NCBI GenBank assembly: GCA_050701635.1
Contig: JBOGDF010000068.1
Location: 1-18,758 of the forward strand
Length of the DNA: 18,758 bases
Source of the DNA: WHSM01 sp050701635
GTDB lineage: Bacteria; Actinomycetota; Actinomycetes; Mycobacteriales; Micromonosporaceae
Direction: 5' to 3'
The notes beneath the pieces are model-generated. The model did not search any database and was not told where the DNA came from. It saw only the letters and a program-made list of their open reading frames with translations. Made by a program: the position numbers and the translations under genes. Positions within the stretch are counted from its first letter, which is position 1. Every line of letters starts with the position of its first letter. Positions 1 through 7,812 of this stretch are shown here, piece after piece.

Positions 1-2
1 CC

Positions 3-1511
3 CCCCGACCCGGCCCGGGACCCCGGCCTGCGCCGAGCCCGAGGCCGGCCCCGAGCCCTCGACCCGCGCCCAGCCCGATCCCGATGACTGATCCGATCCC
101 GCCACCCGACCCGATCTCGCCACCCGGCCCGATCTTGACCCCCGGCGCCACCACGGGCGAGCCGGAGCAGGTGCTCGCCGACTACCCGCTGGTGATCGAC
201 GAGGACACGCTGCGCGAGGTGGTGCAGGAGCCGGCGCCGCTGCAGCAGGTGCACGCCGGGTTGACCCACAAGCTGGCCAGCGCCAAGGGCGACGCCGCCC
301 GGGCCCGGCTGCTCGGACTGCGGGCCGTGGTGTCCCGGCTGCTCGGTCAGCTCAAGGAAGCCCTCGAGGACGCCGAGCCCGCGTTACGGCACGCCCAGGC
401 CACCGGCTCCGCCCGGCGGATCGCCGTAGCCTCTACCCGGCTGGCCCGGGTGCACCAGTGGCGCGGCGAGTACGACGTCGCCGACGAGCTCTACCAGCGG
501 GCCCTCGACGCCGGCATCCCGGACCGGCTGCGCGCCGCCATCCACCACCACTTCGGCACCAGCTGCTACGACCAGGGCCGGTTCCTGGAGGCGATCCACC
601 ACTTCGAGACCGTACTTGCGCTGCAGCCCGGCCAGGACGCCGACAAGCTGGCGGCCACCGGGCGGGCGTTCACCGCGATCAGCCGGCGCGCCACCCTGAA
701 AGGGTTCGGGCCGTTCCCGCGTACCCGGGCCGAGATCCTGCAGGAGTCGGCGCCGCCGCTGCTGCGGTTCCACGAGGTGTTCCGGCGGTACGGCTACGCC
801 GACGCCGACGGCCACGGCGTGATCCCGCCGGCGTACCACCAGGCGTACCAGTTCTCCGACGGGGTGGCCTGGGTGCAGCCGGACACCACCGAACGCTGGT
901 CGGCGATCGACACCACGGGCGAGGTGCTGATCTCCGGCACCGACTTCCAGTCGGTGGGGCCGTACAGCGAGGGGCTGGCGTGGGTGGTCTCCGACCCGGT
1001 GGTCGGCTGGTACGCCATCGACCGGCACGGCATCACCATGGTGCCCCCCGCCGGCTACACCGACGCCCGCCCGTTCCACGCCGGGCTGGCCGCGGTGTGC
1101 CGCAACGGGCTGTGGGGCGCGGTGGACCGGGACGGGCGGGAAGTCGTCCCGATGGAGTACACCGCGTTCCGTACCGCCAGCTCGGACGCGGTGTACCTGG
1201 GCGGCTTCAGCTCCGAGGGGCTCGCCGTGGTGGAGCGCAAGGGGCGGCTCGGCGTGATCAACCGGGACGCCGACCCGGTGGTGCCGCTGGTGTTCCAGCA
1301 GATCGAGATCCACCCGGTCGGGTTCCTGGTGATGCCGCCGCCGAAGAACCCGGACTACACCGACCCGTTCCGCTCCACTCAGGACCTGGCCGACGGCTGG
1401 GGCGCGATGGACCGGGGCGGCGAGCTGGTGGTCGAGACCGTACATCCGAACCGGGCCGAGGTGCTCGAGCAGCTGGAGAAGCTGCTCCGCGATACCCAGC
1501 CGATCCTGTGA
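3..1511 (+). CDS. Pro-rich/TPR/WG-repeat protein, 5'-truncated by the window edge
   Basis: The frame is open from the left edge to the TGA at 1509-1511, so this is the C-terminal part of a longer protein. An ATG at 84 could be called as start (475 aa), but it is the last codon of one unit of an 18-bp/hexapeptide Pro-rich repeat that begins upstream, so it is probably internal. Counting from that ATG: a Pro-rich linker at about 1-25; an alpha-helical TPR-like region at about 60-200, with clear TPR-type helices near 115-182; then WG-type beta repeats at about 245-455, marked by recurring aromatic/Gly signatures such as SDGVAWV, SEGLAWV, GLWGAVDRDG and GWGAMDRGG. No catalytic motif or membrane segment is visible. 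TPR and WG repeats generally mediate protein-protein contacts, so a scaffold role is inferred. There is one TTA leucine codon at 384-386. The substrate or partner is unknown. Confidence 0.82.
   Translation, partial: PRPGPGPRPAPSPRPAPSPRPAPSPIPMTDPIPPPDPISPPGPILTPGATTGEPEQVLADYPLVIDEDTLREVVQEPAPLQQVHAGLTHKLASAKGDAARARLLGLRAVVSRLLGQLKEALEDAEPALRHAQATGSARRIAVASTRLARVHQWRGEYDVADELYQRALDAGIPDRLRAAIHHHFGTSCYDQGRFLEAIHHFETVLALQPGQDADKLAATGRAFTAISRRATLKGFGPFPRTRAEILQESAPPLLRFHEVFRRYGYADADGHGVIPPAYHQAYQFSDGVAWVQPDTTERWSAIDTTGEVLISGTDFQSVGPYSEGLAWVVSDPVVGWYAIDRHGITMVPPAGYTDARPFHAGLAAVCRNGLWGAVDRDGREVVPMEYTAFRTASSDAVYLGGFSSEGLAVVERKGRLGVINRDADPVVPLVFQQIEIHPVGFLVMPPPKNPDYTDPFRSTQDLADGWGAMDRGGELVVETVHPNRAEVLEQLEKLLRDTQPIL
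15..146 (+). repeat. 18-bp tandem repeat encoding Pro-rich hexapeptides
   Basis: Imperfect 18-bp units lie at 15-32, 33-50, 51-68 and 69-86, then a 6-bp interruption (87-92), then 93-110, 111-128 and 129-146. In frame they read PGPRPA, PSPRPA, PSPRPA, PSPIPM, (TD), PIPPPD, PISPPG, PILTPG. The units stay in the reading frame of the downstream TPR/WG protein across the ATG at 84, which argues that the array is a coding linker and that the ATG is internal. Confidence 0.75.
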
Positions 1512-1544
1512 TCTGGCTCGCGCGCCGCTGGCGGTGACGCGCAC

Positions 1545-1550
1545 TAGGGT
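1545..1550 (+). promoter_or_regulatory. -10 box TAGGGT for leaderless aldo/keto reductase
   Basis: TAGGGT fits the actinobacterial TANNNT -10 consensus and ends 6 nt before the ATG at 1557, so the transcript would begin at or next to the start codon. No Shine-Dalgarno sequence precedes the ATG, which agrees with leaderless translation. I see no convincing -35 element. Confidence 0.5.
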
Positions 1551-1556
1551 CGGTGC

Positions 1557-2549
1557 ATGGAGTTTCGACACCTCGGCCGCTCGGGCCTGAAGATCAGTGA
1601 AATCTCGTACGGCAACTGGATCACGCACGGCTCGCAGGTGGAACAGGACACCGCGATCGCCTGTGTGAAGACCGCCCTGGACGCTGGCATCACCACCTTC
1701 GACACCGCCGACGTGTACGCCGGCACCAAGGCCGAGTCGGTGCTCGGCGAGGCGCTCGACGGCGTACGCCGGGAAGGTCTGGAGATCTTCACCAAGGTCT
1801 ACTTCCCCACCGGCGACGGGCCGAACGACCGCGGACTGTCCCGCAAGCACATCCATGAGTCGATCAACGGCTCGCTGAAGCGGCTGCGTACCGACTACGT
1901 GGACCTCTACCAGGCCCACCGGTACGACCACTCCACCCCGCTGGAAGAGACCATGCAGGCCTTCGCCGACGTGGTACGCGCCGGCAAGGCGCTCTACATC
2001 GGGGTCTCCGAGTGGCGCGCCGAGGAGCTGCGGGCGGCCGCCGCGCTCGCCAAGGAGCTGCACGTGCCGCTGATCTCCAACCAGCCGCAGTATTCGATGC
2101 TGTGGCGGGTGATCGAGGCCGAGGTGGTGCCGGCGTCGGAGGAGCTGGGCATCAGCCAGATCGTGTGGTCGCCGATCGGCCAGGGCGTGCTCACCGGCAA
2201 GTACCTGCCCGGCCAACCGCCGCCGGAGGGCTCGCGCGCGCTGGACCCGAGCGGCGCGTACTTCATGAAGAAGTTCCTCACCGACGACGTACTGACCCGG
2301 GTGCAGCAGCTCCAGCCGGTAGCCGAGGAGGCGGGGCTGTCGCTGGCCCAGCTCGCGGTCGCCTGGGTGCTGCAGAACCCGAACGTGGCCAGCGCGATCA
2401 TCGGCGCCTCCCGGCCGGAGCAGGTCACCGAGAACGTCAAAGCGGCGGGGGTACGCCTCGACCCGGCGATCCTGAAGGCGATCGACGAAATCGTGGACCC
2501 GATCGCCGAACGCGACCCGGCCCGTACCCAGAGCCCGCGCGAGGACTGA
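1557..2549 (+). CDS. Aldo/keto reductase, voltage-gated K+ channel beta-subunit-like subfamily
   Basis: A 330-aa protein matching the (alpha/beta)8 aldo/keto reductase fold, which reduces carbonyls with NADPH. The N-terminus is the typical family opening (FRHLGRSGLKIS). The catalytic tetrad is visible as Asp49, Tyr54, Lys80 and His121, the last within LYQAHRYDH. The C-terminal cofactor-binding segment is present (GASRPEQVTENVKA, about 294-307). Sequence style (YGNWITHG, DTADVYAGTKAES, GVSEW) resembles the bacterial KCNAB/YghZ-like branch. The physiological substrate cannot be read from sequence. The start is set by a leaderless-type -10 box just upstream. The gene is followed after 7 nt by the DUF885 gene, so the two are probably cotranscribed. 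Family is confident; function beyond NADPH-dependent carbonyl reduction is unknown. Confidence 0.93.
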   Translation: MEFRHLGRSGLKISEISYGNWITHGSQVEQDTAIACVKTALDAGITTFDTADVYAGTKAESVLGEALDGVRREGLEIFTKVYFPTGDGPNDRGLSRKHIHESINGSLKRLRTDYVDLYQAHRYDHSTPLEETMQAFADVVRAGKALYIGVSEWRAEELRAAAALAKELHVPLISNQPQYSMLWRVIEAEVVPASEELGISQIVWSPIGQGVLTGKYLPGQPPPEGSRALDPSGAYFMKKFLTDDVLTRVQQLQPVAEEAGLSLAQLAVAWVLQNPNVASAIIGASRPEQVTENVKAAGVRLDPAILKAIDEIVDPIAERDPARTQSPRED

Positions 2550-2556
2550 CCGGCCG

Positions 2557-4254
2557 ATGACCGACCAGAAGCTGGCCGCGCTGGCGGCCGACCACTTCGC
2601 GGCCATGATGTCCGCCGAACCGTTCTGGGCGACGATGTTCGGCGTCCCCGGGTACGACGCGCTGGCGCCCGACCGCAGCCGGGAGGCCGCCACCACGCGG
2701 CTGGCCACGATCGACGCGCTGAGCGGCCGGCTCGACGGGATCGACGCCGCCGGGCTGTCCGACACCGACCAGATCACGTACTCGATGCTGCGCCGGGAGC
2801 TCACCGACGAACGGGACCAGCTCGCCGCCGGGCTACTCGAGGTGTCGGTCAGCGCCGGGGTGGCGGGCGCGCTGTCGGAGGTGCTGGCCGCCGTACCGAC
2901 GGTCACGATCACCGGCGCCGAGGCGGCGGAGGCGTACCTGAGCCGGCTGGGCAACCTGGCCGGCTTCTTCGACGGTCTGCTCGAGCGGCACCGCCAGGCG
3001 GTGGCGGACGGCCGTACCCCGACCGCGCTCGGCGTACGGCAGGCGATCGAGCAGGTCGACGGCTACCTGGCCGCGCCCGACGCCGACCCGCTGCTGCGTC
3101 CGGCGCCACCCGCCGGAGTGGACGCCGACGCCTGGCGGGCGCGGATCGGGCACGTGCTCACAGACGCGCTGCACCCGGCGTTGCGCCGCTACCGGGACGG
3201 GCTGGCCTCGGCACTGCTGCCCGTCGGGCGGGACGAAGAGCACGTCGGGGTGTGTCACGTACCGGGTGGTCCGGAGGGTTACCTGGCGGCGGTACGCGGG
3301 CACACCACCACCGAGCTGACCCCGGACGAGATCCACCAGCTCGGGCTGACGTTCGTCACCGAGCTGCGGGGCGAGTTCGCGGAGCTGGGCGGGCGGGCGC
3401 TGGGGACGGACGACGTACCGGAGGTGCTGCGGCGACTGCGGGAGGATCCGGCGCTGCGCTTCGAGACCGCGGAGCAGATCGTGGACACCGCCCGGGTGGC
3501 GCTGGCGCGCGCCGAGGAGGCGCTGCCGGAGTGGTTCCACAGCTACCCCACCGCCCCGTGTGAGGTACGCGAGATGCACCCCAGCGAGGCGAAGGGCGGC
3601 GTACTGGGCTACTACATGCCGCCGGCCGGCGACGGCAGCCGCCCCGGGCTGCACGTGATCAACACGTACGCCCCGCAGACCCGGCCCCGCTTCGAGTACG
3701 AGGCGCTCGCGTTCCACGAGAGCGTGCCCGGGCACCACACCCAGATCGCGATCTCGCAGACGCTGACCGACCTGCCGGACTTCCGCCGGTTCGGTTTCGT
3801 CACCGCGCACGGCGAAGGCTGGGGGCTCTACTCGGAGCGGCTGGGCGAGGAGATGGGGCTCTACACCTCGGATCTGGCGCGGCTCGGGATGGTCTCGTTC
3901 GACGCCTGGCGGGCCTGCCGGCTGGTGGTCGACACCGGCATGCACCACCTGGGCTGGTCACGTACGCAGGCGATCGAGTTCATGCGCGACAACACCGCGC
4001 TGTCGGAGTCGAACATCGTCAACGAGGTGGACCGCTACATCGCGATGCCGGGTCAGGCGCTGGCGTACCTGGTGGGGCGGATCCGGATCCGGCAGCTGCG
4101 GGAACGCGCCCGGCAGGCGCTCGGCACGAGCTTCGACATCCGCGACTTCCACCACCAGGTGCTCGGCCACGGCCCGCTGCCGCTGGACACCCTGGGCGAC
4201 GTGGTCGACCGCTGGGTGGCCCGCGGCGGCAAGGACGCCGGCGTGCCGGCATGA
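2557..4254 (+). CDS. DUF885 family protein (putative zinc metallopeptidase-like)
   Basis: A 565-aa protein that I recognise as DUF885 (PF05960), of normal length for that family. The hallmark motifs are present: FHESVPGHH at residues 386-394, and AHGEGWGLYSE at 417-427. Together they offer His387, Glu388, His393, His394 and Glu420 as likely metal-ligand and catalytic residues. This resembles, but is not identical to, a classical HExxH zinc site. No signal peptide or membrane segment is visible at the N-terminus (MTDQKLAALAADHFAAMM), so it is probably cytoplasmic. The substrate is unknown; a peptidase-like hydrolase is the usual proposal for the family. The ATG lies 7 nt after the aldo/keto reductase stop, which suggests one operon. 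A weak GAGGA sequence precedes it. Confidence 0.9.
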   Translation: MTDQKLAALAADHFAAMMSAEPFWATMFGVPGYDALAPDRSREAATTRLATIDALSGRLDGIDAAGLSDTDQITYSMLRRELTDERDQLAAGLLEVSVSAGVAGALSEVLAAVPTVTITGAEAAEAYLSRLGNLAGFFDGLLERHRQAVADGRTPTALGVRQAIEQVDGYLAAPDADPLLRPAPPAGVDADAWRARIGHVLTDALHPALRRYRDGLASALLPVGRDEEHVGVCHVPGGPEGYLAAVRGHTTTELTPDEIHQLGLTFVTELRGEFAELGGRALGTDDVPEVLRRLREDPALRFETAEQIVDTARVALARAEEALPEWFHSYPTAPCEVREMHPSEAKGGVLGYYMPPAGDGSRPGLHVINTYAPQTRPRFEYEALAFHESVPGHHTQIAISQTLTDLPDFRRFGFVTAHGEGWGLYSERLGEEMGLYTSDLARLGMVSFDAWRACRLVVDTGMHHLGWSRTQAIEFMRDNTALSESNIVNEVDRYIAMPGQALAYLVGRIRIRQLRERARQALGTSFDIRDFHHQVLGHGPLPLDTLGDVVDRWVARGGKDAGVPA

Positions 4255-4283
4255 GCCGCGGCTGCGTGCCTGTGTGATCCGCG

Positions 4284-4299
4284 TGTCAGGGCGGTGACA
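4284..4299. promoter_or_regulatory. Inverted repeat TGTCA-N6-TGACA, candidate operator
   Basis: A perfect 5-bp inverted repeat with a 6-bp spacer lies 11 nt upstream of the TAGTGT -10 box, where the -35 region would be. The dyad layout suits a dimeric transcription factor. It could instead be a weak hairpin downstream of the DUF885 gene (stop at 4252-4254). No U-tract follows. Confidence 0.35.
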
Positions 4300-4310
4300 G
4301 CGGCCGGCCG

Positions 4311-4316
4311 TAGTGT
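4311..4316 (+). promoter_or_regulatory. -10 box TAGTGT upstream of secreted hydrolase-like gene
   Basis: TAGTGT matches TANNNT and would place the transcription start near 4323, about 33 nt before the ATG at 4356. A 10-bp GC palindrome (4301-4310) lies immediately upstream. No good -35 hexamer is seen at 16-18 nt spacing, so an activator or alternative sigma factor is possible. Confidence 0.4.
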
Positions 4317-4355
4317 CCAGCCGGATCACGGGTCACCACCACCACGGGGGATGGA

Positions 4356-5966
4356 ATGGACAGCACACACCGGCCTGGACGGCGTACCCACCGGATGGGT
4401 CTGGTTCTCGGCGGGTTGGCGGTCGCCGGCATGATCGGCGTCGCCGCCGTCGGGTACGCCGAGAGCACCGCCACCACCGTGGCCACGCCGCGCTTCACCG
4501 ACTCGTTCGACGGGGCGGTCGACACCGACCCGACGTACGGGTTGAACGACAGCGTCGCCGGCCGGCAGCACGGTGAACAGCGGGGCGTGACGTACACCCG
4601 GGTGTCCGGAGTCTGGTATCCCGCGTCGCCGCCGCGAGCGTGGTATTCGCAGGTCAACCACGTGCACCGGCGCGGCGCGCTGTCGTTCTGGAAGGGCCAC
4701 TCCGCGGTACGGATGGACGCCCCGGTACGCGCCGGCGGCGACGGCCGGACGTACGTCACCGCGACCGTCGACCCGGTGAACGGCGACACCGGCTCCGGGC
4801 AGTGGGCGTCGGTGGTGCTCTCCCCCGACGCCCAGAGCTCCGGGTACGTCACCAACTCCGACGTCGCGATCGGGGTGATCGTCCGTTCCGACGGCCGGGT
4901 CGCCGCGTTCCATCGGGGACAGCCGGTGCCGCTCACCGGCACCACCACTGCCACGCCCGACAGCAACGGCCGGTTCCGTACCACCGTGATCGGTACGCCG
5001 GGCCAGCGCGGCGTCACCATCGAGGTCAACGGCGCCACCATGCGGGGCACGCTGGCCAACCCGCTGCCGGCGGCGAACACGCTGTTCCTCGGCGCGTACC
5101 TCGACGACAGCAACGCGACCAGCACCGTGCACCACCTGGCGGCGTCGGCGGTCGACACCACCGGCCTCACCAGCCCAGCCAGCTCCGGGCTGCGGCACTT
5201 CGGCTACTTCGCGGCGCGACTCACCGACACCACCGGCAACCACCTGCCGCAGATCGCCGGCCGCTCCAACCGCAACCACGTCAACATCAGCGACTACTCC
5301 CGGTACGCCCCCGAGGTGCTCGACTCCTGCCGGCCCGCGTCCTGCGTGGTCTACACCGGCTTCGAGTTCTTCACCGGCTGCGACGCCGAGCACAGCCCGG
5401 ACTGCCGGCTCTACCCCGACTACGCCGCGCGCTGGCAACGGCTGGCCGACGCCGTACGCCCCAAGCTGGACAAGGTCGCGGCGTTCTACCTGCTCGACGA
5501 GCCCTACCACCACGGCGCCCGCCCCGCCGATGTCGCGACCGCGGCGCGCACCATCAAGCAGACCTTCCCGAACGCGACGGTGATGCTGGTGGAGGCCGGC
5601 TACCAGGTCAGCACGATCGAGGTGCCCGCCGAGGTGGACTGGGTCGGATTCGACGAGTACTGCAAGCCGGTCGCCACCGTGGAAGGCATCCTCAACACGC
5701 TCGAAGCGCGTACCCGGCCGGAGCAGAAGCTGTTCCTGTTCCCGCAGGCCGCGCCGCTGGGGATGTGTGGCGGTGCCCCCGGGTACGGCACCGACGAGGA
5801 GCTCGCGCGGCTGCAGTGGGACTACCTGGCGCTCGCCGAGCGGCACCCGCGGGTGGCCGGGCTGATGACCTTCGGTGTCTGGGTGGAGGGCACCTCGCCG
5901 TCGCAGCTGCCCGCCACCACCGACGCCCACGAACGGATCGCCGCCCGCATCACCACCCGCCGCTAG
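4356..5966 (+). CDS. Secreted or membrane-anchored protein with beta-sandwich and TIM-barrel glycoside-hydrolase-like domains
   Basis: A 536-aa protein. Residues 1-13 are basic, then a hydrophobic stretch at about 14-35 ends in GYA-ES, a plausible signal peptide or anchor. Residues about 45-268 look beta-rich (LamG/concanavalin-like, with alternating strands and a final LFLGAYLDDS segment). Residues about 278-536 look like a (beta/alpha)8 barrel: strand-end motifs include FGYFAARL, KVAAFYLLDEPYHH (Asp381, Glu382), VMLVEAGY (Glu413), DWVGFDEYC (Asp433, Glu434) and LMTFGVWVEG (Trp509, Glu511). Such acidic residues at strand ends are typical of retaining glycoside hydrolases. Six cysteines (325, 330, 342, 350, 436, 471) all fall in the barrel, consistent with disulfides outside the cell. 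I cannot assign a known GH family. The start follows a purine-rich GGGGGATGG. An in-frame alternative was not seen upstream. Confidence 0.85.
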   Translation: MDSTHRPGRRTHRMGLVLGGLAVAGMIGVAAVGYAESTATTVATPRFTDSFDGAVDTDPTYGLNDSVAGRQHGEQRGVTYTRVSGVWYPASPPRAWYSQVNHVHRRGALSFWKGHSAVRMDAPVRAGGDGRTYVTATVDPVNGDTGSGQWASVVLSPDAQSSGYVTNSDVAIGVIVRSDGRVAAFHRGQPVPLTGTTTATPDSNGRFRTTVIGTPGQRGVTIEVNGATMRGTLANPLPAANTLFLGAYLDDSNATSTVHHLAASAVDTTGLTSPASSGLRHFGYFAARLTDTTGNHLPQIAGRSNRNHVNISDYSRYAPEVLDSCRPASCVVYTGFEFFTGCDAEHSPDCRLYPDYAARWQRLADAVRPKLDKVAAFYLLDEPYHHGARPADVATAARTIKQTFPNATVMLVEAGYQVSTIEVPAEVDWVGFDEYCKPVATVEGILNTLEARTRPEQKLFLFPQAAPLGMCGGAPGYGTDEELARLQWDYLALAERHPRVAGLMTFGVWVEGTSPSQLPATTDAHERIAARITTRR

Positions 5967-5976
5967 CCGATTGCCT

Positions 5977-5990
5977 CCGCCCGGCGGCGG
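5977..5990. terminator. Weak GC hairpin between convergent genes
   Basis: CCGCC-CGGC-GGCGG forms a 5-bp stem with a 4-nt loop in the 41-nt gap between the convergent stops at 5966 and 6008. No U-tract is present, and in DNA this GC-rich such a short stem may be chance. Confidence 0.25.
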
Positions 5991-6007
5991 CGCCCCGCGT
6001 GGTGGCG

Positions 6008-6958
6008 TCAGGCTCGGGTGTAGAGGCGGGCGACCACCTCTTCGATGTCGGGCTCCAGCACCGAGACGTCGCGCAGCGAGCCGAGCTGGGCCAGCCGCGC
6101 CACCAGCTGCCCGGCGGTGGCGGTCTCCAGCCGGTACGTGACCCGCCGCCCCTCGGCCGCCACCGACTCGATGCTGGCGCCTGGAAGCGGCGGCCCACCA
6201 TCCACCGGCTCGTCGAGATCGACCACCACGCGGCGGCGGGAGCCGTACCGGTCGTGCAGCGCGTCGAGGGTGCCGTCGTGCACCACCTGACCGCGGTCGA
6301 TCACCACCAGCCGGCGGCACAGCCGTTCGATGTCGGCCAGGTCGTGGGTGGTGAGCACGATCGTGGTGTCGCCGCGGCCGCCCAGCTCGGCGAGGAACGC
6401 GCGTACGGACTGTTTGCTCACCACGTCCAGGCCGATGGTCGGCTCGTCCAGGAACAGCACCTCGGGGCCGTGCAGCAGGGCGGCGGTCAGCTCGCCGCGC
6501 ATCCGCTGGCCGAGCGAGAGCTGGCGTACCGGCGTGTCGAGGAACTCGTCCAGCTCGAGCAGCTTGCGGCAGCCGGTGAGCCGGCTGGCGTGAGCGTCAG
6601 CCGGCACCCGGTGGATGTGGCGCAGCAGGTCGAAGGAGTCTCGCAGCGGCAGGTCCCACCACAGCGCCGAGCGCTGCCCGAACACCACTCCGATCCGGCG
6701 CGCCAGCCGCACCCGGTGCGGCACCGGTTGCAGGCCGCAGACCCGTACCTCTCCCCCGCTGGGGTGCAGGATGCCGGTCAGCATCTTCAGGGTGGTGGAC
6801 TTGCCCGCGCCGTTCGGGCCGATGTAGCCGAGCAGCTCGCCCCGCTCGATCGTCAGGTCGATGCCGTCGACCGCCGCCACCGTGTGCGTCTCGCGCCGGA
6901 ACCGGCCCACCTTGCGGCGTACCCGGAAGTCCTTGCGCAGCCCCCGCGCCTCGATCAT
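6008..6958 (-). CDS. ABC transporter ATP-binding protein (COG4586-like, ABC-2 type exporter)
   Basis: The ATPase partner of the two permeases just upstream, 316 aa from the ATG at 6958. Visible motifs: Walker A GPNGAGKST at 47-55, Q-loop Gln95 in VVFGQRSALWWDLP, signature LSLGQ at 148-152 (canonical LSGGQ with one change), Walker B VLFLDEP at 167-173 and switch His205. A roughly 75-residue C-terminal extension follows the nucleotide-binding domain, as in the COG4586/NatA-like group. GGGAGG sits 4 nt before the 6958 ATG. An alternative ATG at 6973 overlaps the permease stop (ATGA) and would add five residues. The FGQRSALWWDLP wording is characteristic of ATPases paired with COG3694/COG4587 permeases. 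The exported substrate is unknown. Confidence 0.92.
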   Translation of the reverse strand: MIEARGLRKDFRVRRKVGRFRRETHTVAAVDGIDLTIERGELLGYIGPNGAGKSTTLKMLTGILHPSGGEVRVCGLQPVPHRVRLARRIGVVFGQRSALWWDLPLRDSFDLLRHIHRVPADAHASRLTGCRKLLELDEFLDTPVRQLSLGQRMRGELTAALLHGPEVLFLDEPTIGLDVVSKQSVRAFLAELGGRGDTTIVLTTHDLADIERLCRRLVVIDRGQVVHDGTLDALHDRYGSRRRVVVDLDEPVDGGPPLPGASIESVAAEGRRVTYRLETATAGQLVARLAQLGSLRDVSVLEPDIEEVVARLYTRA

Positions 6959-6969
6959 CGCGCCTCCCG

Positions 6970-7812
6970 TCATGAGCCGGTGCTCCGGTAGTGCCGGATT
7001 CCGGTACGCCACAGCAGCCCCGCCAGCCCGGCCGCGACCAGCGCCACCACCGGGCCGAGCCACCGTACGGCGTCCGGCGCGCCCAGCGGATCCGGCCGGT
7101 CCAGCAGCACCAGCGCCGGGTAGTACGCCACGAACGCGAACCCCAGTCCGAAGGCGAACAGCTTCCGGAACCAGCCCGCGTAGATCGTCACCGGATAGAT
7201 CGTGAAATCCCGCCCGCCGTACGTGAACGCGTTCGCCAGCTCGCCCGACTCGATCCACCAGAACGCCACCGTCGCGCCGGCCACGAAGATCGAGGAGAAC
7301 ATCACCGCGCCCACCAGCGGCGCCAGCAGCGCGGCCGCCGCCCGGGTCAGGGTCCAGTCGATGTCGACCACAGCGAACGCGATCCCCAGCAGCAGCACCG
7401 ACTGCACCAGCCGGCCGACCCGCCGGAACGCGAAGTCCAGCGCGAGCAGCTGCGGCAGCACCCGCAGCGGGCGCATCAGCACCGCGTCCAGCAGCCCGGT
7501 GCGTACGTACTCCCGGAGCCGTTCCACGTTGCCGACCGCCAGGTCCGCCAGGCTGAAGCCGACCATCGCCAGCGCGGTCATCAGGAACACCTCGGACGGG
7601 CGGAATCCCGCGAGCGCGGGCGTGACCAGGAACAACACCAGCACCGAGACCACGTCGAGGATCGCGAATCCGGCGTTCGACGCCAGGTCGATCGCGAACG
7701 ACACCCGGTACTGCGCCTGGCCCCGTACGTTCGCCACCAGCAGCCGCCAGTACGCCGCGACCGCCCCGGCCGGAGCGCGGTCGCCGACCTGTGGCGCCGA
7801 CACCTCAGCCAC
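6970..7812 (-). CDS. ABC-2 family permease (COG3694-like, PF06182 type)
   Basis: A 280-aa integral membrane protein with about six hydrophobic segments. The late segment AGWFRKLFAFGLGFAFVAYYPALVLLDR contains the (G)W-R-LF-F-P-FV-YYPA pattern typical of the COG3694/PF06182 permeases that work with COG4587 permeases and COG4586 ATPases. It presumably forms half of a heterodimeric membrane channel. The start is GTG at 7812 and overlaps the end of the preceding permease gene by 8 nt; its own stop at 6970-6972 overlaps the possible ATG at 6973 of the ATPase, so translation is probably coupled. No substrate can be deduced. Confidence 0.9.
   Translation of the reverse strand: MAEVSAPQVGDRAPAGAVAAYWRLLVANVRGQAQYRVSFAIDLASNAGFAILDVVSVLVLFLVTPALAGFRPSEVFLMTALAMVGFSLADLAVGNVERLREYVRTGLLDAVLMRPLRVLPQLLALDFAFRRVGRLVQSVLLLGIAFAVVDIDWTLTRAAAALLAPLVGAVMFSSIFVAGATVAFWWIESGELANAFTYGGRDFTIYPVTIYAGWFRKLFAFGLGFAFVAYYPALVLLDRPDPLGAPDAVRWLGPVVALVAAGLAGLLWRTGIRHYRSTGS

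Noticed and set aside
84..86. ATG at 84 as the true start of the WG/TPR protein
   Set aside because: It lies inside an in-frame repeat unit, the frame is open to the left edge and no ribosome-binding site precedes it.
384..2954. 856-codon open frame on the minus strand across the WG/TPR, aldo/keto reductase and DUF885 genes
   Set aside because: Low-complexity Arg/Pro/Gly/His/Val-rich translation with no recognisable domain, antisense to three well-supported genes; a shadow of GC3 bias.
4640..6991. 783-codon open frame on the plus strand
   Set aside because: Composition is Arg/Gly/Ala/Gln/His-rich and it overlaps the secreted protein gene and the antisense ABC ATPase gene, both with clear motifs; not coding.
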